Made by a program: the position numbers and the translations under genes | Shown here: in pieces, positions 32,693-40,929 of the stretch | Position numbering within the stretch: the stretch's first letter is position 1 | Layout: each line of letters opens with the position of its first letter | The notes under the pieces: model-generated | Databases searched by the model: none | What the model saw: only the letters and a program-made list of their open reading frames with translations | Told to the model about the DNA's origin: nothing | NCBI RefSeq assembly: GCF_020447305.1 | Contig: NZ_CP095732.1 | Coordinates: 1-64,000 of the forward strand | From: Abyssibius alkaniclasticus | Lineage (GTDB): Bacteria; Pseudomonadota; Alphaproteobacteria; Rhodobacterales; Rhodobacteraceae | Direction of reading: 5' to 3' | Length of the DNA: 64,000 nt

Positions 32693-33878
32693 CCTGAACC
32701 CTGACAAAGGGTTTTAAGATGCATTGCGGCGAATTCTTGCGCCCGGCATAACGCGCCGCCAAAGGCAAAGGCCCGGCGGTTATGGCAAAATAGTCATAGT
32801 TTTCCGGCCTGGCGAAGGCGCGGTAATATTGGAAATGACGGGCGAAAAAGCGTTGTGTTTCAGCACCTTCCACGGTGTCGGCGAAGGCGGCTGAAATAAC
32901 CAGCGGGTTTTGCGCCCCCTGTGGCGCCACCCCGCTGACCGCAGCCGCATCGGCAAGTGCAAAACAGCCGCCATCGGCCTGGGATGAGACATCGAGCCAG
33001 AAAATACGGCTGCTGGCGGCAACAGCGCGCAGGTTCTGGCGCAGGCGCTGCGCGGCAGGCAAAAACGACATCATCGGGATGACCTGGCCAAGCGTGAGCA
33101 GCGCAACATGGCCCGGCCCGTTCAGCCGCCCGTCGCGCAGCATATCGCCCAGCAGATCGGTCGCAAGCTGCGCGCCAAGCGAATGGCCGACGACCAGCAC
33201 CTCGTCGACGCCATCATCCAGCGCGGCCTGCACCTGGTCGGCAAGCGCATTCATGCGCCGCGCAAGGTCGGGGTTGGGCCGGGCCATGTTGCGCGCCGCA
33301 AAGGCATAAAGATGCAGCAGATAGTAAATATAGGTGCGATTGTCCTGCCGGCGCAGATATTCGGCGCCGGCAAGGCTTGCGCCAAGGCCCAGCGCCAGCC
33401 CCGCCCAGCCGGCAAGCTGCCAGCCCAATGCAGCACCGGCAGTGGCGACCAGCACCTGCCCCATCAGCACCGCCAGCGGGTAGAAAACCGCCAGCATCGG
33501 CTGCCAGCGCAGGCGCAGCAGCGCCCAGAGCGCGCCACCCTTCAGATAGGTCCAGCCCGTGCGCAGGGCCAGCGGGTAAATGCCGAAAATCCCCGCCTTC
33601 ATGGAACTGCGCACAAGGTCATTCCACGGCAATATCCAATGCGCGCTGTGGGTTGATCTGCCCGCCTGCTGCGCGCTGACCTGCCAGCCATAAAACGGGG
33701 CGGGGCGGCTGGCGGGTGAAAGGCCAATGCTCTGGCCGGTGATTTCGCCCTGTTTTGCCGCCTCGCTGCGGTAAATCTCGCGGTAGCGGCGCGGCGGGGC
33801 CGGGTCATATCCGGGCAGCACGAATACCGCGCGGCGGCGGATGGTTTCTGGCTTTTGCAAGGTGGCGGCGGCGCTCAT
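32676..33878 (-). CDS. Membrane-associated alpha/beta-hydrolase-fold protein, unknown substrate
   Basis: 400 aa. FVLPGYDPAPPRRYREIY opens the protein. Two or three hydrophobic helices lie around 125-165 (PMLAVFYPLAVLMGQVLVAT and the Gly-rich stretch after it). The nucleophile elbow VLVVGHSLGAQLATDLL (about 222-238) is that of a serine alpha/beta hydrolase. An Asp and a His for the triad are not certain by eye. The combination of inserted membrane helices with this fold is unusual. It lies between ccdA and the P450 on the same strand and overlaps the P450 gene, so the two probably act together. Confidence 0.72.
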   Translation of the reverse strand: MSAAATLQKPETIRRRAVFVLPGYDPAPPRRYREIYRSEAAKQGEITGQSIGLSPASRPAPFYGWQVSAQQAGRSTHSAHWILPWNDLVRSSMKAGIFGIYPLALRTGWTYLKGGALWALLRLRWQPMLAVFYPLAVLMGQVLVATAGAALGWQLAGWAGLALGLGASLAGAEYLRRQDNRTYIYYLLHLYAFAARNMARPNPDLARRMNALADQVQAALDDGVDEVLVVGHSLGAQLATDLLGDMLRDGRLNGPGHVALLTLGQVIPMMSFLPAAQRLRQNLRAVAASSRIFWLDVSSQADGGCFALADAAAVSGVAPQGAQNPLVISAAFADTVEGAETQRFFARHFQYYRAFARPENYDYFAITAGPLPLAARYAGRKNSPQCILKPFVRVQDGPDG

Positions 33879-33914
33879 GCGCCCAGCATAGGGTGCGCCC
33901 GTCGCTTGGCAAGA

Positions 33915-34658
33915 TCAGCCGATATTTTGAAGCGACGGAAACATTTCGAGCAGCCAAAAGGAAATGCGGGTGAACTGGCCGGTCAGCAGCATCAGCCCGA
34001 TGGTCCAGAGCAGCAGGCCCGAGATCCGCTCGATCTTGTCCATATGGCGCAAAAGCACGGTCATCAGCTTGCGTGACGCCCCGAAGAAGAGGGCGAAAAG
34101 CAAGAAGGGAATGCCAAGCCCGAAGGCATAGGCGCCCATCAGCACCATGCCACGGGACATGGATTGCTCTTGCGCGACAATGGCCAGAACCGTGGAGAGA
34201 ATCGGGCCGATGCAGGGCGCCCAGCCCAGCGAAAAGGCGACGCCAAGCACATATGCCCCGAACGGGGTGCCCCCACGGTCGCCCGTTTTGAACCGTGCTT
34301 CGCGATTCATGATGCCGATGCGGACGATGCCCAGAAAATGCAGGCCGAACAGCATGACCACGATGCCCGAAATGGTGGGAAACCATTGCCTGAAACCGGC
34401 AATGCTGCCTGCCAGCGCGGTTGCGCCAATGGCCAGCAGCAGGAACACGGTAGACAGGCCCAGCACAAAGAATATGGCGGTGAGCAAGGCGCGCCCGCGG
34501 CGCGCGCCCATATCATCGAGCGATGCGCCCGTCATGTAAGACAGATAGGCGGGCACGACCGGCAAGACGCAGGGGGAAATGAAACTGATAAAACCGCCAA
34601 CAAGCGCCACCAGCACGGAGGGCAGCAGCGCTGCCGTGAAGACATCTATTCCAAACAT
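33915..34658 (-). CDS. ccdA: Cytochrome c biogenesis / thiol-disulphide transporter CcdA
   Basis: 247 aa, six membrane helices. The redox cysteines sit in the two diagnostic motifs FISPCVLPVVPAYLSY and GWAPCIGPILSTVL. CcdA passes reducing equivalents from cytoplasmic thioredoxin to periplasmic thiol proteins for cytochrome c maturation. Upstream of the hydrolase and P450 genes by 36 bases, on the same strand. Divergent from the TusA-like gene. Confidence 0.95.
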   Translation of the reverse strand: MFGIDVFTAALLPSVLVALVGGFISFISPCVLPVVPAYLSYMTGASLDDMGARRGRALLTAIFFVLGLSTVFLLLAIGATALAGSIAGFRQWFPTISGIVVMLFGLHFLGIVRIGIMNREARFKTGDRGGTPFGAYVLGVAFSLGWAPCIGPILSTVLAIVAQEQSMSRGMVLMGAYAFGLGIPFLLFALFFGASRKLMTVLLRHMDKIERISGLLLWTIGLMLLTGQFTRISFWLLEMFPSLQNIG

Positions 34659-34750
34659 GCGCCCTTGTTAGCGCGCAATCCTGCTGGCGTCACGGGATGA
34701 ATTGTCACATTCCCGTGGACAGGCCTGCACCGCCGAATTAGCAATGCTGC

Positions 34751-34981
34751 ATGAGGGTTGATCACGAGCTAGATGCGCAGGGGCTGCTATGCCCGCTGCC
34801 GGTGCTGAAGGCACGAAAACGGCTGTTGGCATTGGCACCGGGGCAGGTTTTGCGCCTGCTGGCCGATGACCCGGCCGCGGTGATCGACGTGCCGCATTTC
34901 TGCACGGAGGCCGGGCATGAATTGCTGGGCAGTGAAGTGGTTTCAGGCAGGCTGCGCGCCTACCTGATTCGCAAAGGGTGA
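34751..34981 (+). CDS. TusA family sulphurtransferase
   Basis: 76 aa. DAQGLLCPLPVLKARKRL carries the Cys-Pro-x-Pro motif of TusA/SirA proteins, followed by the second half VLRLLADDPAAVIDVPHFC. It carries persulphide sulphur to acceptors (tRNA thiolation or cofactor routes). A second cysteine (HFCTEAGHELL) is also typical of this subgroup. Ribosome site is weak. The hairpin at 34987-35002 follows. Confidence 0.92.
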   Translation: MRVDHELDAQGLLCPLPVLKARKRLLALAPGQVLRLLADDPAAVIDVPHFCTEAGHELLGSEVVSGRLRAYLIRKG

Positions 34982-34986
34982 GCTGA

Positions 34987-35002
34987 CCGCCCTATTGGGC
35001 GG
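34987..35002. terminator. Hairpin shared by convergent gene ends
   Basis: CCGCCC-TATT-GGGCGG, a 6-base stem lying between the TusA-like stop and the last codons of the convergent iorAB gene. Only CATTTT follows on the plus strand, so termination would be weak. Confidence 0.5.
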
Positions 35003-38000
35003 CCATTTTCTGCGGTGAATCGAGCGCGGCCAGCAGGGCGGCGCGGTCTTTTTCAAACCGGCCGACGGCGGCCAGTTTCACATGGCCAAAACCGCGGATC
35101 TTGAGCGGGAGTTCGGCCAGCGCGATGCAGGTTTCCGCCGTTTCAGGCGTGAAACGGGCCGAAACCCTGTCCATATCGCCCTCGTATTGGGTGATCAGCG
35201 CGCGCTCCATCTTGCGCTCGGCGCTGCGGCCAAACGGGTCGGCCCATGTGCCGCGCAGGCCTTTCAGGCGCGCCAGCAGGCCAAAGGCGCGCATCATCCA
35301 GGGGCCGAATTCAGACTTCACCGGGTTGCCCGACTTATCCTTGCGGCCAAAGATGGGCGGGGCCATGTGGAAGCGCATGTTCCGCACATCCTCAAACTGG
35401 GCGGCCACGGCCTTTTCCAGCGTTTCTCGGTGCAGGCGGGCGACCTCATATTCATCCTTGTAGGCCAGCAGCTTGTGGTAGCCCTTGGCCAGGGCCATCG
35501 CAAAATCGGCATCGATTTCGCGCGCGCCAGCAATGCGGGCCTTGTAGCGCGCGGCCAGTTTGGCGTTCTGGAACTTCGCCAGATGGTCGGCACGAAAGGC
35601 GATTGTGGCCTCCAGGTCCAGCGGTGCTTTTGGGGCATCCGAAGCATGGGCCTGTTCGGGAAAGGCGATGGCCCAGCGCCCGACCTTCAGCGCCAGCTTG
35701 TTGCCCGCAACGCCCGCGCCGTTCAGCTCGATCGCGCGTTCAAGCGCCTCCAGCCCCAGTGGCACAAGCCCGGCCTGCCAGGCCGCGCCCAGCAGCAGCA
35801 CATTGGCGTAAATCGCATCGCCCAGATAACGCTCGGCCATGCGGGTGGCTTCGATCATGGTCAGCGCATCCGCGCCGATGCGCCCGCGCAGGGCGGTTTC
35901 CATCTGATCGCCGGGCAATGAGAATTCGGTATCCTTGGTGAAGGCCCCGGTGATGATTTCATGGCTGTTGCAAATGGCGCGCGTGCGCCCGCGCGACATG
36001 AGGCCAAGGTTGGGTGTGCCCGACGAGGTGACGATATCGCCGCCGATCAGCGCATCCATTTCGCCATTGGCAACGCGCACGGCTGAAATATCTTCGGGCG
36101 TGTTGGCAATGCGGCAATGCACGGTGACGGCGCCGCCTTTTTGCGCAAGGCCGGCCATTTCCATCATGCCAGCACCCTTGCCTTCCAGATGCGCGGCCAT
36201 TGCCAGCAAGGCGCCCACGGTCACAATACCCGTGCCGCCAACGCCGGTGGCGACAATGTTGAACGTGCCGTTGATGGCGGGCAAGGCGGGTGCGGGCAGG
36301 TCGGGAATGTTCACCGATTCAGCCTTTGGTTTTTTCACCTTGGCCCCGGTAAGGGTTACGAAACTGGGGCAAAAGCCGTTCACGCAGCTAAAATCCTTGT
36401 TGCAGGCCGATTGGTCGATCTGGCGCTTGCGGCCAAGCTCGGTTTCCAGCGGCAGAATCGCCACGCAGTTGGATTTGACCCCGCAATCGCCGCAGCCTTC
36501 GCACACATCGGGGTTGATGAAAATGCGCTTATCGGGGTCGGGGAACTGCTTTTTCTTGCGGCGGCGGCGCTTTTCGGCGGCGCAGGTCTGGATATAGAGC
36601 AGCGCGGTGACGCCCTTGATTTTGGACAGGCGGGTCTGCGCATCCATCAGGTTCGCGCGCTCGGTCATGTCCACCCCGCGCGGGAATTGCGCCGGGTCGA
36701 CATCTTCCTTGTCATCATAAACGACGATCAGTTTTTCAACGCCCATCGCCACCACTTCATGGGCGATTTGCTGGGCGGTCAGCCCGCCTTCATTGGCCTG
36801 CCCGCCCGTCATGGCAACAGCATCATTGAACAGGATTTTATAGGTGATGTTCACCCCGGCGGCCAAGGCCGCGCGAATGGCGAGCGAGCCGGAATGGTTG
36901 TAGGTGCCATCGCCAAGATTCTGGAAAATATGGTCGCGTGACGAGAAGGGCGCCTCGCCCACCCAATTGGCCCCCTCGCCGCCCATATGGGTGAAGCCGG
37001 TGGTTTCACGGTCCATCCACTGCACCATCCAGTGGCAGCCGATGCCCGCATAGGCGCGGGCACCTTCGGGCAGTTTGGTTGAGGAGTTATGCGGGCAACC
37101 GGCGCAGAAATACGGCAAGCGCTTGGCGATAGAGGGGGTATTATCGGCCACGGCGGCGGCATCAATCGCAGCGGCGGCGGGGTCGAGCTTGCTATCCCAC
37201 GCGCCTTCTTCGCGCAGCACGCGGGCAAGGCCACGGGCAATGCCAACCGGGTCGAGCGCCTTTTTCACCGAGAACAGCGTTTCGCCGTTTTCATGCTTCC
37301 AGCCGATGACACGGCGGCCATGACGGTCGTTGAAAATGGCTTCCTTGATCTGCACCTCGACCAGCTTGCGCTTTTCTTCCACCACGATGATCAGGTCGAG
37401 ATGTTCCGACCAGTCGCGGAAGCTCTGCATATCGAGCGGCCAGACCATGCCAACCTTGTAGGTGGAAATGCCCAGCTTTTTGGCCATTGCTTCATCGATG
37501 CCCAGAAGCTGGAGCGCCTGAATGGTATCGAGCCATGATTTGCCGGATGAGACGATGCCGATTTTCGCGCCCTTGGCGGGCAGCACCGGATGGTCGAGCC
37601 TGTTGGCGCGGCCAAAGGCTTCGGCGGCAAAACGCTTGTAATCGTGCAGGCGCGCCTCTTGCTCGGCGGGCGTGTCGTTGAGGCGGATGTTCAGCCCATC
37701 GGCGGGCAACTCGAAATCTGTCGGCAGTTTTACGGTTACACGCTCGGGCGTGCCATCGACCACGCCGGTCGCTTCAACCGTATCCTTGAGGCATTTGATG
37801 CCAACCCAGCAGCCGGTATAGCGCGACAAGGCCCAGCCATAGATGCCGTAATCGAGCAATTCCTGCACACCGGCGGGGGCGAGAATGGGCATCATCACAT
37901 CGACGAGCGCGAATTCGGACTGGTGCAGCGTGGTCGAGCTTTCGGCGGTATGGTCATCGCCCATTGCCACCAGCACGCCCCCCAGCGCCGATGTGCCGGC

Positions 38001-38393
38001 AAAATTGGCGTGGCGGAAGACATCGCCGCAACGATCCACCCCCGGCCCCTTGCCATACCACAGGCCGAACACGCCATCAAAGCGCCCCTCGCCGCGCAGC
38101 TCGGCCTGCTGCGTGCCCCACATGGCGGTGGCGGCAAGGTCTTCGTTCAGGCCGGGGTTGAAGGTGATATCGGCGGCCTGCAAATCTTTTGCCGCGCGCT
38201 GATATTGCTGGTCAACCGCCCCAAGCGGCGAGCCGCGATAGCCCGTGACATAGCCCGCCGTGTTATGGCCCGCCGCCGCATCGCGGGCCTTTTGCATGAG
38301 CGGCAGGCGCACAAGCGCCTGTGTGCCCGACAGCAGCACATGCTGTTTGGAAAGGTCGAAACGGTCGTGTAAGGATACGTCGCGCAATGTCAT
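34992..38393 (-). CDS. Indolepyruvate ferredoxin oxidoreductase, fused alpha-beta (IorAB)
   Basis: 1133 aa single-chain 2-oxoacid:ferredoxin oxidoreductase that oxidatively decarboxylates aryl pyruvates to acyl-CoA. N-terminal pyrimidine-binding part: LLSGTQALVRLPL, VTGYRGSPLG, GLWYGKGPGVDR. TPP/Mg region: PYFCAGCPHNSSTKLPEGA and GIGCH. Ferredoxin-like Cys cluster about residues 625-640 (VCEGCGDCG). C-terminal gamma domain with VATGVGGTGIVTVGALLAMAA. The start is firm: AGGAGG 7 bases before the ATG. Divergent from the LysR gene, the likely regulator. Confidence 0.92.
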   Translation of the reverse strand: MTLRDVSLHDRFDLSKQHVLLSGTQALVRLPLMQKARDAAAGHNTAGYVTGYRGSPLGAVDQQYQRAAKDLQAADITFNPGLNEDLAATAMWGTQQAELRGEGRFDGVFGLWYGKGPGVDRCGDVFRHANFAGTSALGGVLVAMGDDHTAESSTTLHQSEFALVDVMMPILAPAGVQELLDYGIYGWALSRYTGCWVGIKCLKDTVEATGVVDGTPERVTVKLPTDFELPADGLNIRLNDTPAEQEARLHDYKRFAAEAFGRANRLDHPVLPAKGAKIGIVSSGKSWLDTIQALQLLGIDEAMAKKLGISTYKVGMVWPLDMQSFRDWSEHLDLIIVVEEKRKLVEVQIKEAIFNDRHGRRVIGWKHENGETLFSVKKALDPVGIARGLARVLREEGAWDSKLDPAAAAIDAAAVADNTPSIAKRLPYFCAGCPHNSSTKLPEGARAYAGIGCHWMVQWMDRETTGFTHMGGEGANWVGEAPFSSRDHIFQNLGDGTYNHSGSLAIRAALAAGVNITYKILFNDAVAMTGGQANEGGLTAQQIAHEVVAMGVEKLIVVYDDKEDVDPAQFPRGVDMTERANLMDAQTRLSKIKGVTALLYIQTCAAEKRRRRKKKQFPDPDKRIFINPDVCEGCGDCGVKSNCVAILPLETELGRKRQIDQSACNKDFSCVNGFCPSFVTLTGAKVKKPKAESVNIPDLPAPALPAINGTFNIVATGVGGTGIVTVGALLAMAAHLEGKGAGMMEMAGLAQKGGAVTVHCRIANTPEDISAVRVANGEMDALIGGDIVTSSGTPNLGLMSRGRTRAICNSHEIITGAFTKDTEFSLPGDQMETALRGRIGADALTMIEATRMAERYLGDAIYANVLLLGAAWQAGLVPLGLEALERAIELNGAGVAGNKLALKVGRWAIAFPEQAHASDAPKAPLDLEATIAFRADHLAKFQNAKLAARYKARIAGAREIDADFAMALAKGYHKLLAYKDEYEVARLHRETLEKAVAAQFEDVRNMRFHMAPPIFGRKDKSGNPVKSEFGPWMMRAFGLLARLKGLRGTWADPFGRSAERKMERALITQYEGDMDRVSARFTPETAETCIALAELPLKIRGFGHVKLAAVGRFEKDRAALLAALDSPQKMAAQ

Positions 38394-38461
38394 GCTGGGC
38401 CTCCTGGGTTGCGAATTGGTCTCGCGATAGGTTTGCGCCCATTATACGTCATAATCTCTGA

Positions 38462-38483
38462 CCAAAATAGGGTATATTTTTGG
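38462..38483. promoter_or_regulatory. Candidate LysR-type operator between iorAB and lysR-like gene
   Basis: CCAAAATA (38462-38469) and TATTTTTGG (38475-38483) form an imperfect AT-rich inverted repeat. It sits in the 190-base divergent gap, where a LysR regulator would bind to control itself and iorAB. Confidence 0.45.
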
Positions 38484-38585
38484 TGCCCCACCTGAAGGGC
38501 TTGGAAAGAATCGGCGCGCAGCATAGGGTGCGCCGCAAACAGAAAATTACAAAACAAAATAACTTCCGGGGGGAGGCTGCGCGAA

Positions 38586-39479
38586 ATGGACTGGGACAAG
38601 CTAAGAATATTTCACGCGGTGGCCGATGCGGGCAGCCTGACCCATGCCGGCGATGCGCTGCATCTGAGCCAGTCGGCGGTCAGCCGCCAGATCCGCGGGC
38701 TGGAGGAAAGCCTGAATGTCACCCTGTTCCACCGCCATGCGCGCGGGCTGATTCTGACCGAGCAGGGCGAATTGCTGTTTGACGCGACCAAGGCAATGAC
38801 CCGGCGGCTGGATACGGCGGCGGCGCGCATCAAGGATAGTGAGGACGAGGTGTTTGGCGAGCTACGCGTCACCACCACAATCGGCTTTGGCACTTTGTGG
38901 CTGGCGCCGCGCATGGGCCAGCTTTACCGCCACTACCCGAACCTGAAGATAGATCTGATGCTGGAAGAACGCGTGCTGGATTTGCCGATGCGCGAAGCCG
39001 ATATCGCCATTCGCATGAAAGAGCCCAGCCAGGCCGATTTGATCCGCCGCCGGCTGATGGATGTGAATATCCGCCTCTATGCCTCGCCCGAATATCTGGC
39101 CAAGCACGGGATGCCGCAAACACCGGCTGAACTGGCCAAACACCGGCTGATCTGCCAAAGCCCGACCGCGCCGCAGGTCAGCGCGGGCGCCGGCTGGATG
39201 GCGCCCTATTTGGCCGCCAACGAAACCTCGCTGCTGACGGTGAACAACTATTTCGGCATTTTGCAGGCGGTGCGCTCTGGCCTGGGCGTGGGCGCATTGC
39301 CCGACTACCTGACCGCCGATTCCCCCGAGCTGATAAACGTATTGCCCGAAGAGGGCAGCGGCGTGGTGCCGGTCTATCTGGCCTATCCCGAAGAACTGCG
39401 CCATTCCAAACGTGTGGCGGTGTTCCGCGATTTTGTCATAGACGAGGTAATCGCCTATCGCAAATCGCTCAAAACCTAG
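38586..39479 (+). CDS. LysR-family transcriptional regulator
   Basis: 297 aa. N-terminal winged helix-turn-helix (1-60): LRIFHAVADAGSLTHAGDALHLSQSAVSRQIRGLEE. It then has the periplasmic-binding-like effector domain (about 90-290) with LRVTTTIGFGTLWLAPR. ATG has GGGGGAGG 9 bases upstream. It starts 192 bases from the divergent iorAB gene. Effector unknown; aryl pyruvates or aromatic amino acids are plausible by context. Confidence 0.92.
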   Translation: MDWDKLRIFHAVADAGSLTHAGDALHLSQSAVSRQIRGLEESLNVTLFHRHARGLILTEQGELLFDATKAMTRRLDTAAARIKDSEDEVFGELRVTTTIGFGTLWLAPRMGQLYRHYPNLKIDLMLEERVLDLPMREADIAIRMKEPSQADLIRRRLMDVNIRLYASPEYLAKHGMPQTPAELAKHRLICQSPTAPQVSAGAGWMAPYLAANETSLLTVNNYFGILQAVRSGLGVGALPDYLTADSPELINVLPEEGSGVVPVYLAYPEELRHSKRVAVFRDFVIDEVIAYRKSLKT

Positions 39480-39565
39480 CGGCGGCGTTAACCATTTTTC
39501 AAAGCCGCTCTGCTAGCTATGCGTTTATGCGATAGCGGGTATGCGCGGAAAGTGTTGTATTTTTC

Positions 39566-39594
39566 TTGAACCGGGTGCCGGGCTTACCTATATC
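39566..39594 (+). promoter_or_regulatory. Promoter of predicted sRNA
   Basis: TTGAAC (39566-39571), 17-base spacer, TATATC (39589-39594). Read as CTTGAA with CTATAT it also resembles heat-shock-type (RpoH) promoters described for stress sRNAs in Rhodobacter. The expected start is near 39600. Confidence 0.6.
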
Positions 39595-39599
39595 CATCG

Positions 39600-39675
39600 C
39601 GAAGCCGGCGGCCATGCCGCCAGTGGTTTCAACCTCCCTGTTGGACTTGGGCCGGGCTTTGCCCGGCCTTTTTTT
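39600..39675 (+). ncRNA. Predicted sRNA with anti-SD loop (cuckoo/CcsR-like)
   Basis: About 76 nt in three hairpins: GGCGGC-CAT-GCCGCC (39607-39621); CAAC-CTCCCT-GTTG (39630-39643), which presents CUCCCU in its loop; and the terminator GGCCGGGC-TTT-GCCCGGCC with seven T (39650-39675). A well-spaced promoter ends 6 bases before the expected 5' end. Loops with CCUCC-type sequence are the hallmark of alphaproteobacterial cuckoo RNAs such as CcsR. No protein-coding frame here looks real. Confidence 0.62.
39650..39675 (+). terminator. Rho-independent terminator of predicted sRNA
   Basis: Perfect 8-base stem GGCCGGGC / GCCCGGCC with TTT loop, then T7. Strong on the plus strand. Confidence 0.88.
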
Positions 39676-39694
39676 CGCGCAAAACCCGGCTTTG

Positions 39695-39892
39695 CTATGT
39701 ATCTGTGCGAATGCGCAAAGCAGCGTAAATCGGGCAAAACTTCATGAAAGCCGTGGCAATCAGCACGGCCCCGACAAGTATCGCCACCCATTTCCATATG
39801 CCAAGCGTAACGACAAATGCCAGCACAACCAGCACGCCGCCGATGACCAGCCGCGCAATGCGGTCGCGCGATCCAAGATTCGTTGTGAACAT
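39695..39892 (-). CDS. DUF2892 small membrane protein (65 aa)
   Basis: 65 residues starting MFTTNLGSRDRIARLVIGG, with two closely spaced helices, then FMKFCPIYAALRIRT. This is the DUF2892 pattern (also the membrane half of YgaP), with the conserved Asn-Leu-Gly-x-x-Asp-Arg start and CPxY near the end. AAGGAG lies 8 bases before the ATG. Function of the family is unknown; the Cys may have a thiol role. Confidence 0.87.
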   Translation of the reverse strand: MFTTNLGSRDRIARLVIGGVLVVLAFVVTLGIWKWVAILVGAVLIATAFMKFCPIYAALRIRTDT

Positions 39893-39990
39893 TCTGCACA
39901 CTCCTTGCCGACAGGTGTTGAAACTCACTCTAACAACAGGCAGCGTGCTGGCAAATGATTTAGATCAAGCGCGTTGAGGCGGACCAATAA

Positions 39991-40929
39991 ATGACAAGTG
40001 ATACAGACAACCGCCGTGGCGCAGTTTTGATGATGGTCGCAATGGGCGCCTTCACCATAAATGACGCCTTCATGAAAGAGGCTTTGACACAGCTGCCGCT
40101 TGGCCAGTCGCTGTTCTTGCGGGGGCTGGCGGCCAGCCTGTTCACCGCCCTGATCACCTGGCATGGCGGCGGATTTGCCAGCCGCCCAAACCGCAGCGAG
40201 CGGCGCGCCATCGGGTTGCGCACCATTGGTGAGATTGGCGGCACGGGCTGCTTCATGGTGGCGCTGTCGCATATGCCCCTGGCCGATCTGACGGCGATTT
40301 TGCAGGCCCTGCCGCTGTTTGTTACACTCGCGGCGGCTGTATTTTTGCGCGAAACCGTGGGCTGGCGGCGCTGGTCGGCCATTCTGATGGGCTTTAGCGG
40401 CGTGCTGCTGATCGTGCAGCCCGGCGGGTCCACCTTCAGCCCCTATGCGCTGCTTGCATTATTGGCGGTGGTGTTCATCACGCTGCGCGACCTGTCGACA
40501 CGGCGCATTGCCGGGCGCATGTCCTCGGCACTCATTGCGCATATCACCGCGCTTGCGGTCACAGCACTTGGCATTGTGCTGTTGCCTTTTGCAGCCTGGG
40601 AGCCTGTGACATGGGGCGCCATCCTGCCGCTCATGGGCTCGGCGATCTTCCTGTCGGCGGGCTATCTGACGGTGGTCGCCGCCACCCGCACTGGCGATAT
40701 CGGCTTTGTTGCCCCGTTCCGCTATACTGGGCTGGTCTGGGCGATTGTGCTGGGGCTGGTGTTCTTCGCCGAAATCCCCTCGGTTTACATGCTGTCGGGT
40801 GCGGCAATCATCGTTGCGGCGGGGCTCTATGCCTTCTGGCGCGAACGCCAGCTACGCGATCAGATGCGCAAAGGCGCCGCAAACCCGGCCACGCCGCTGA
40901 CCGACCGTGCCAAGCTCGACGCCAAGTGA
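39991..40929 (+). CDS. EamA/DMT-family transporter
   Basis: 312 aa with ten predicted helices in two EamA halves: FTINDAFMKEALTQLPLGQSLFLRG in the first, and VAPFRYTGLVWAIVLGLVFFAEIPS closing the second. Drug/metabolite transporter superfamily, usually exporters of amino acids or nucleobases. The last about 26 codons overlap the end of cobB on the opposite strand by 78 bases; a normal EamA protein would end near WRERQL, so this tail looks like an extension. Confidence 0.88.
   Translation: MTSDTDNRRGAVLMMVAMGAFTINDAFMKEALTQLPLGQSLFLRGLAASLFTALITWHGGGFASRPNRSERRAIGLRTIGEIGGTGCFMVALSHMPLADLTAILQALPLFVTLAAAVFLRETVGWRRWSAILMGFSGVLLIVQPGGSTFSPYALLALLAVVFITLRDLSTRRIAGRMSSALIAHITALAVTALGIVLLPFAAWEPVTWGAILPLMGSAIFLSAGYLTVVAATRTGDIGFVAPFRYTGLVWAIVLGLVFFAEIPSVYMLSGAAIIVAAGLYAFWRERQLRDQMRKGAANPATPLTDRAKLDAK

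Noticed and set aside
33885-38534. CAGCATAGGGTGCGCC in two gaps (33885 and 38519) as a separate repeat family
   Set aside because: Only 16 bases and two copies; it may be a fragment of the GGTGCGC palindrome family. Too weak to list alone.
39541-39747. 68-codon plus-strand open frame over the predicted sRNA
   Set aside because: No ribosome site, no conserved-looking features, and it crosses a strong Rho-independent terminator.
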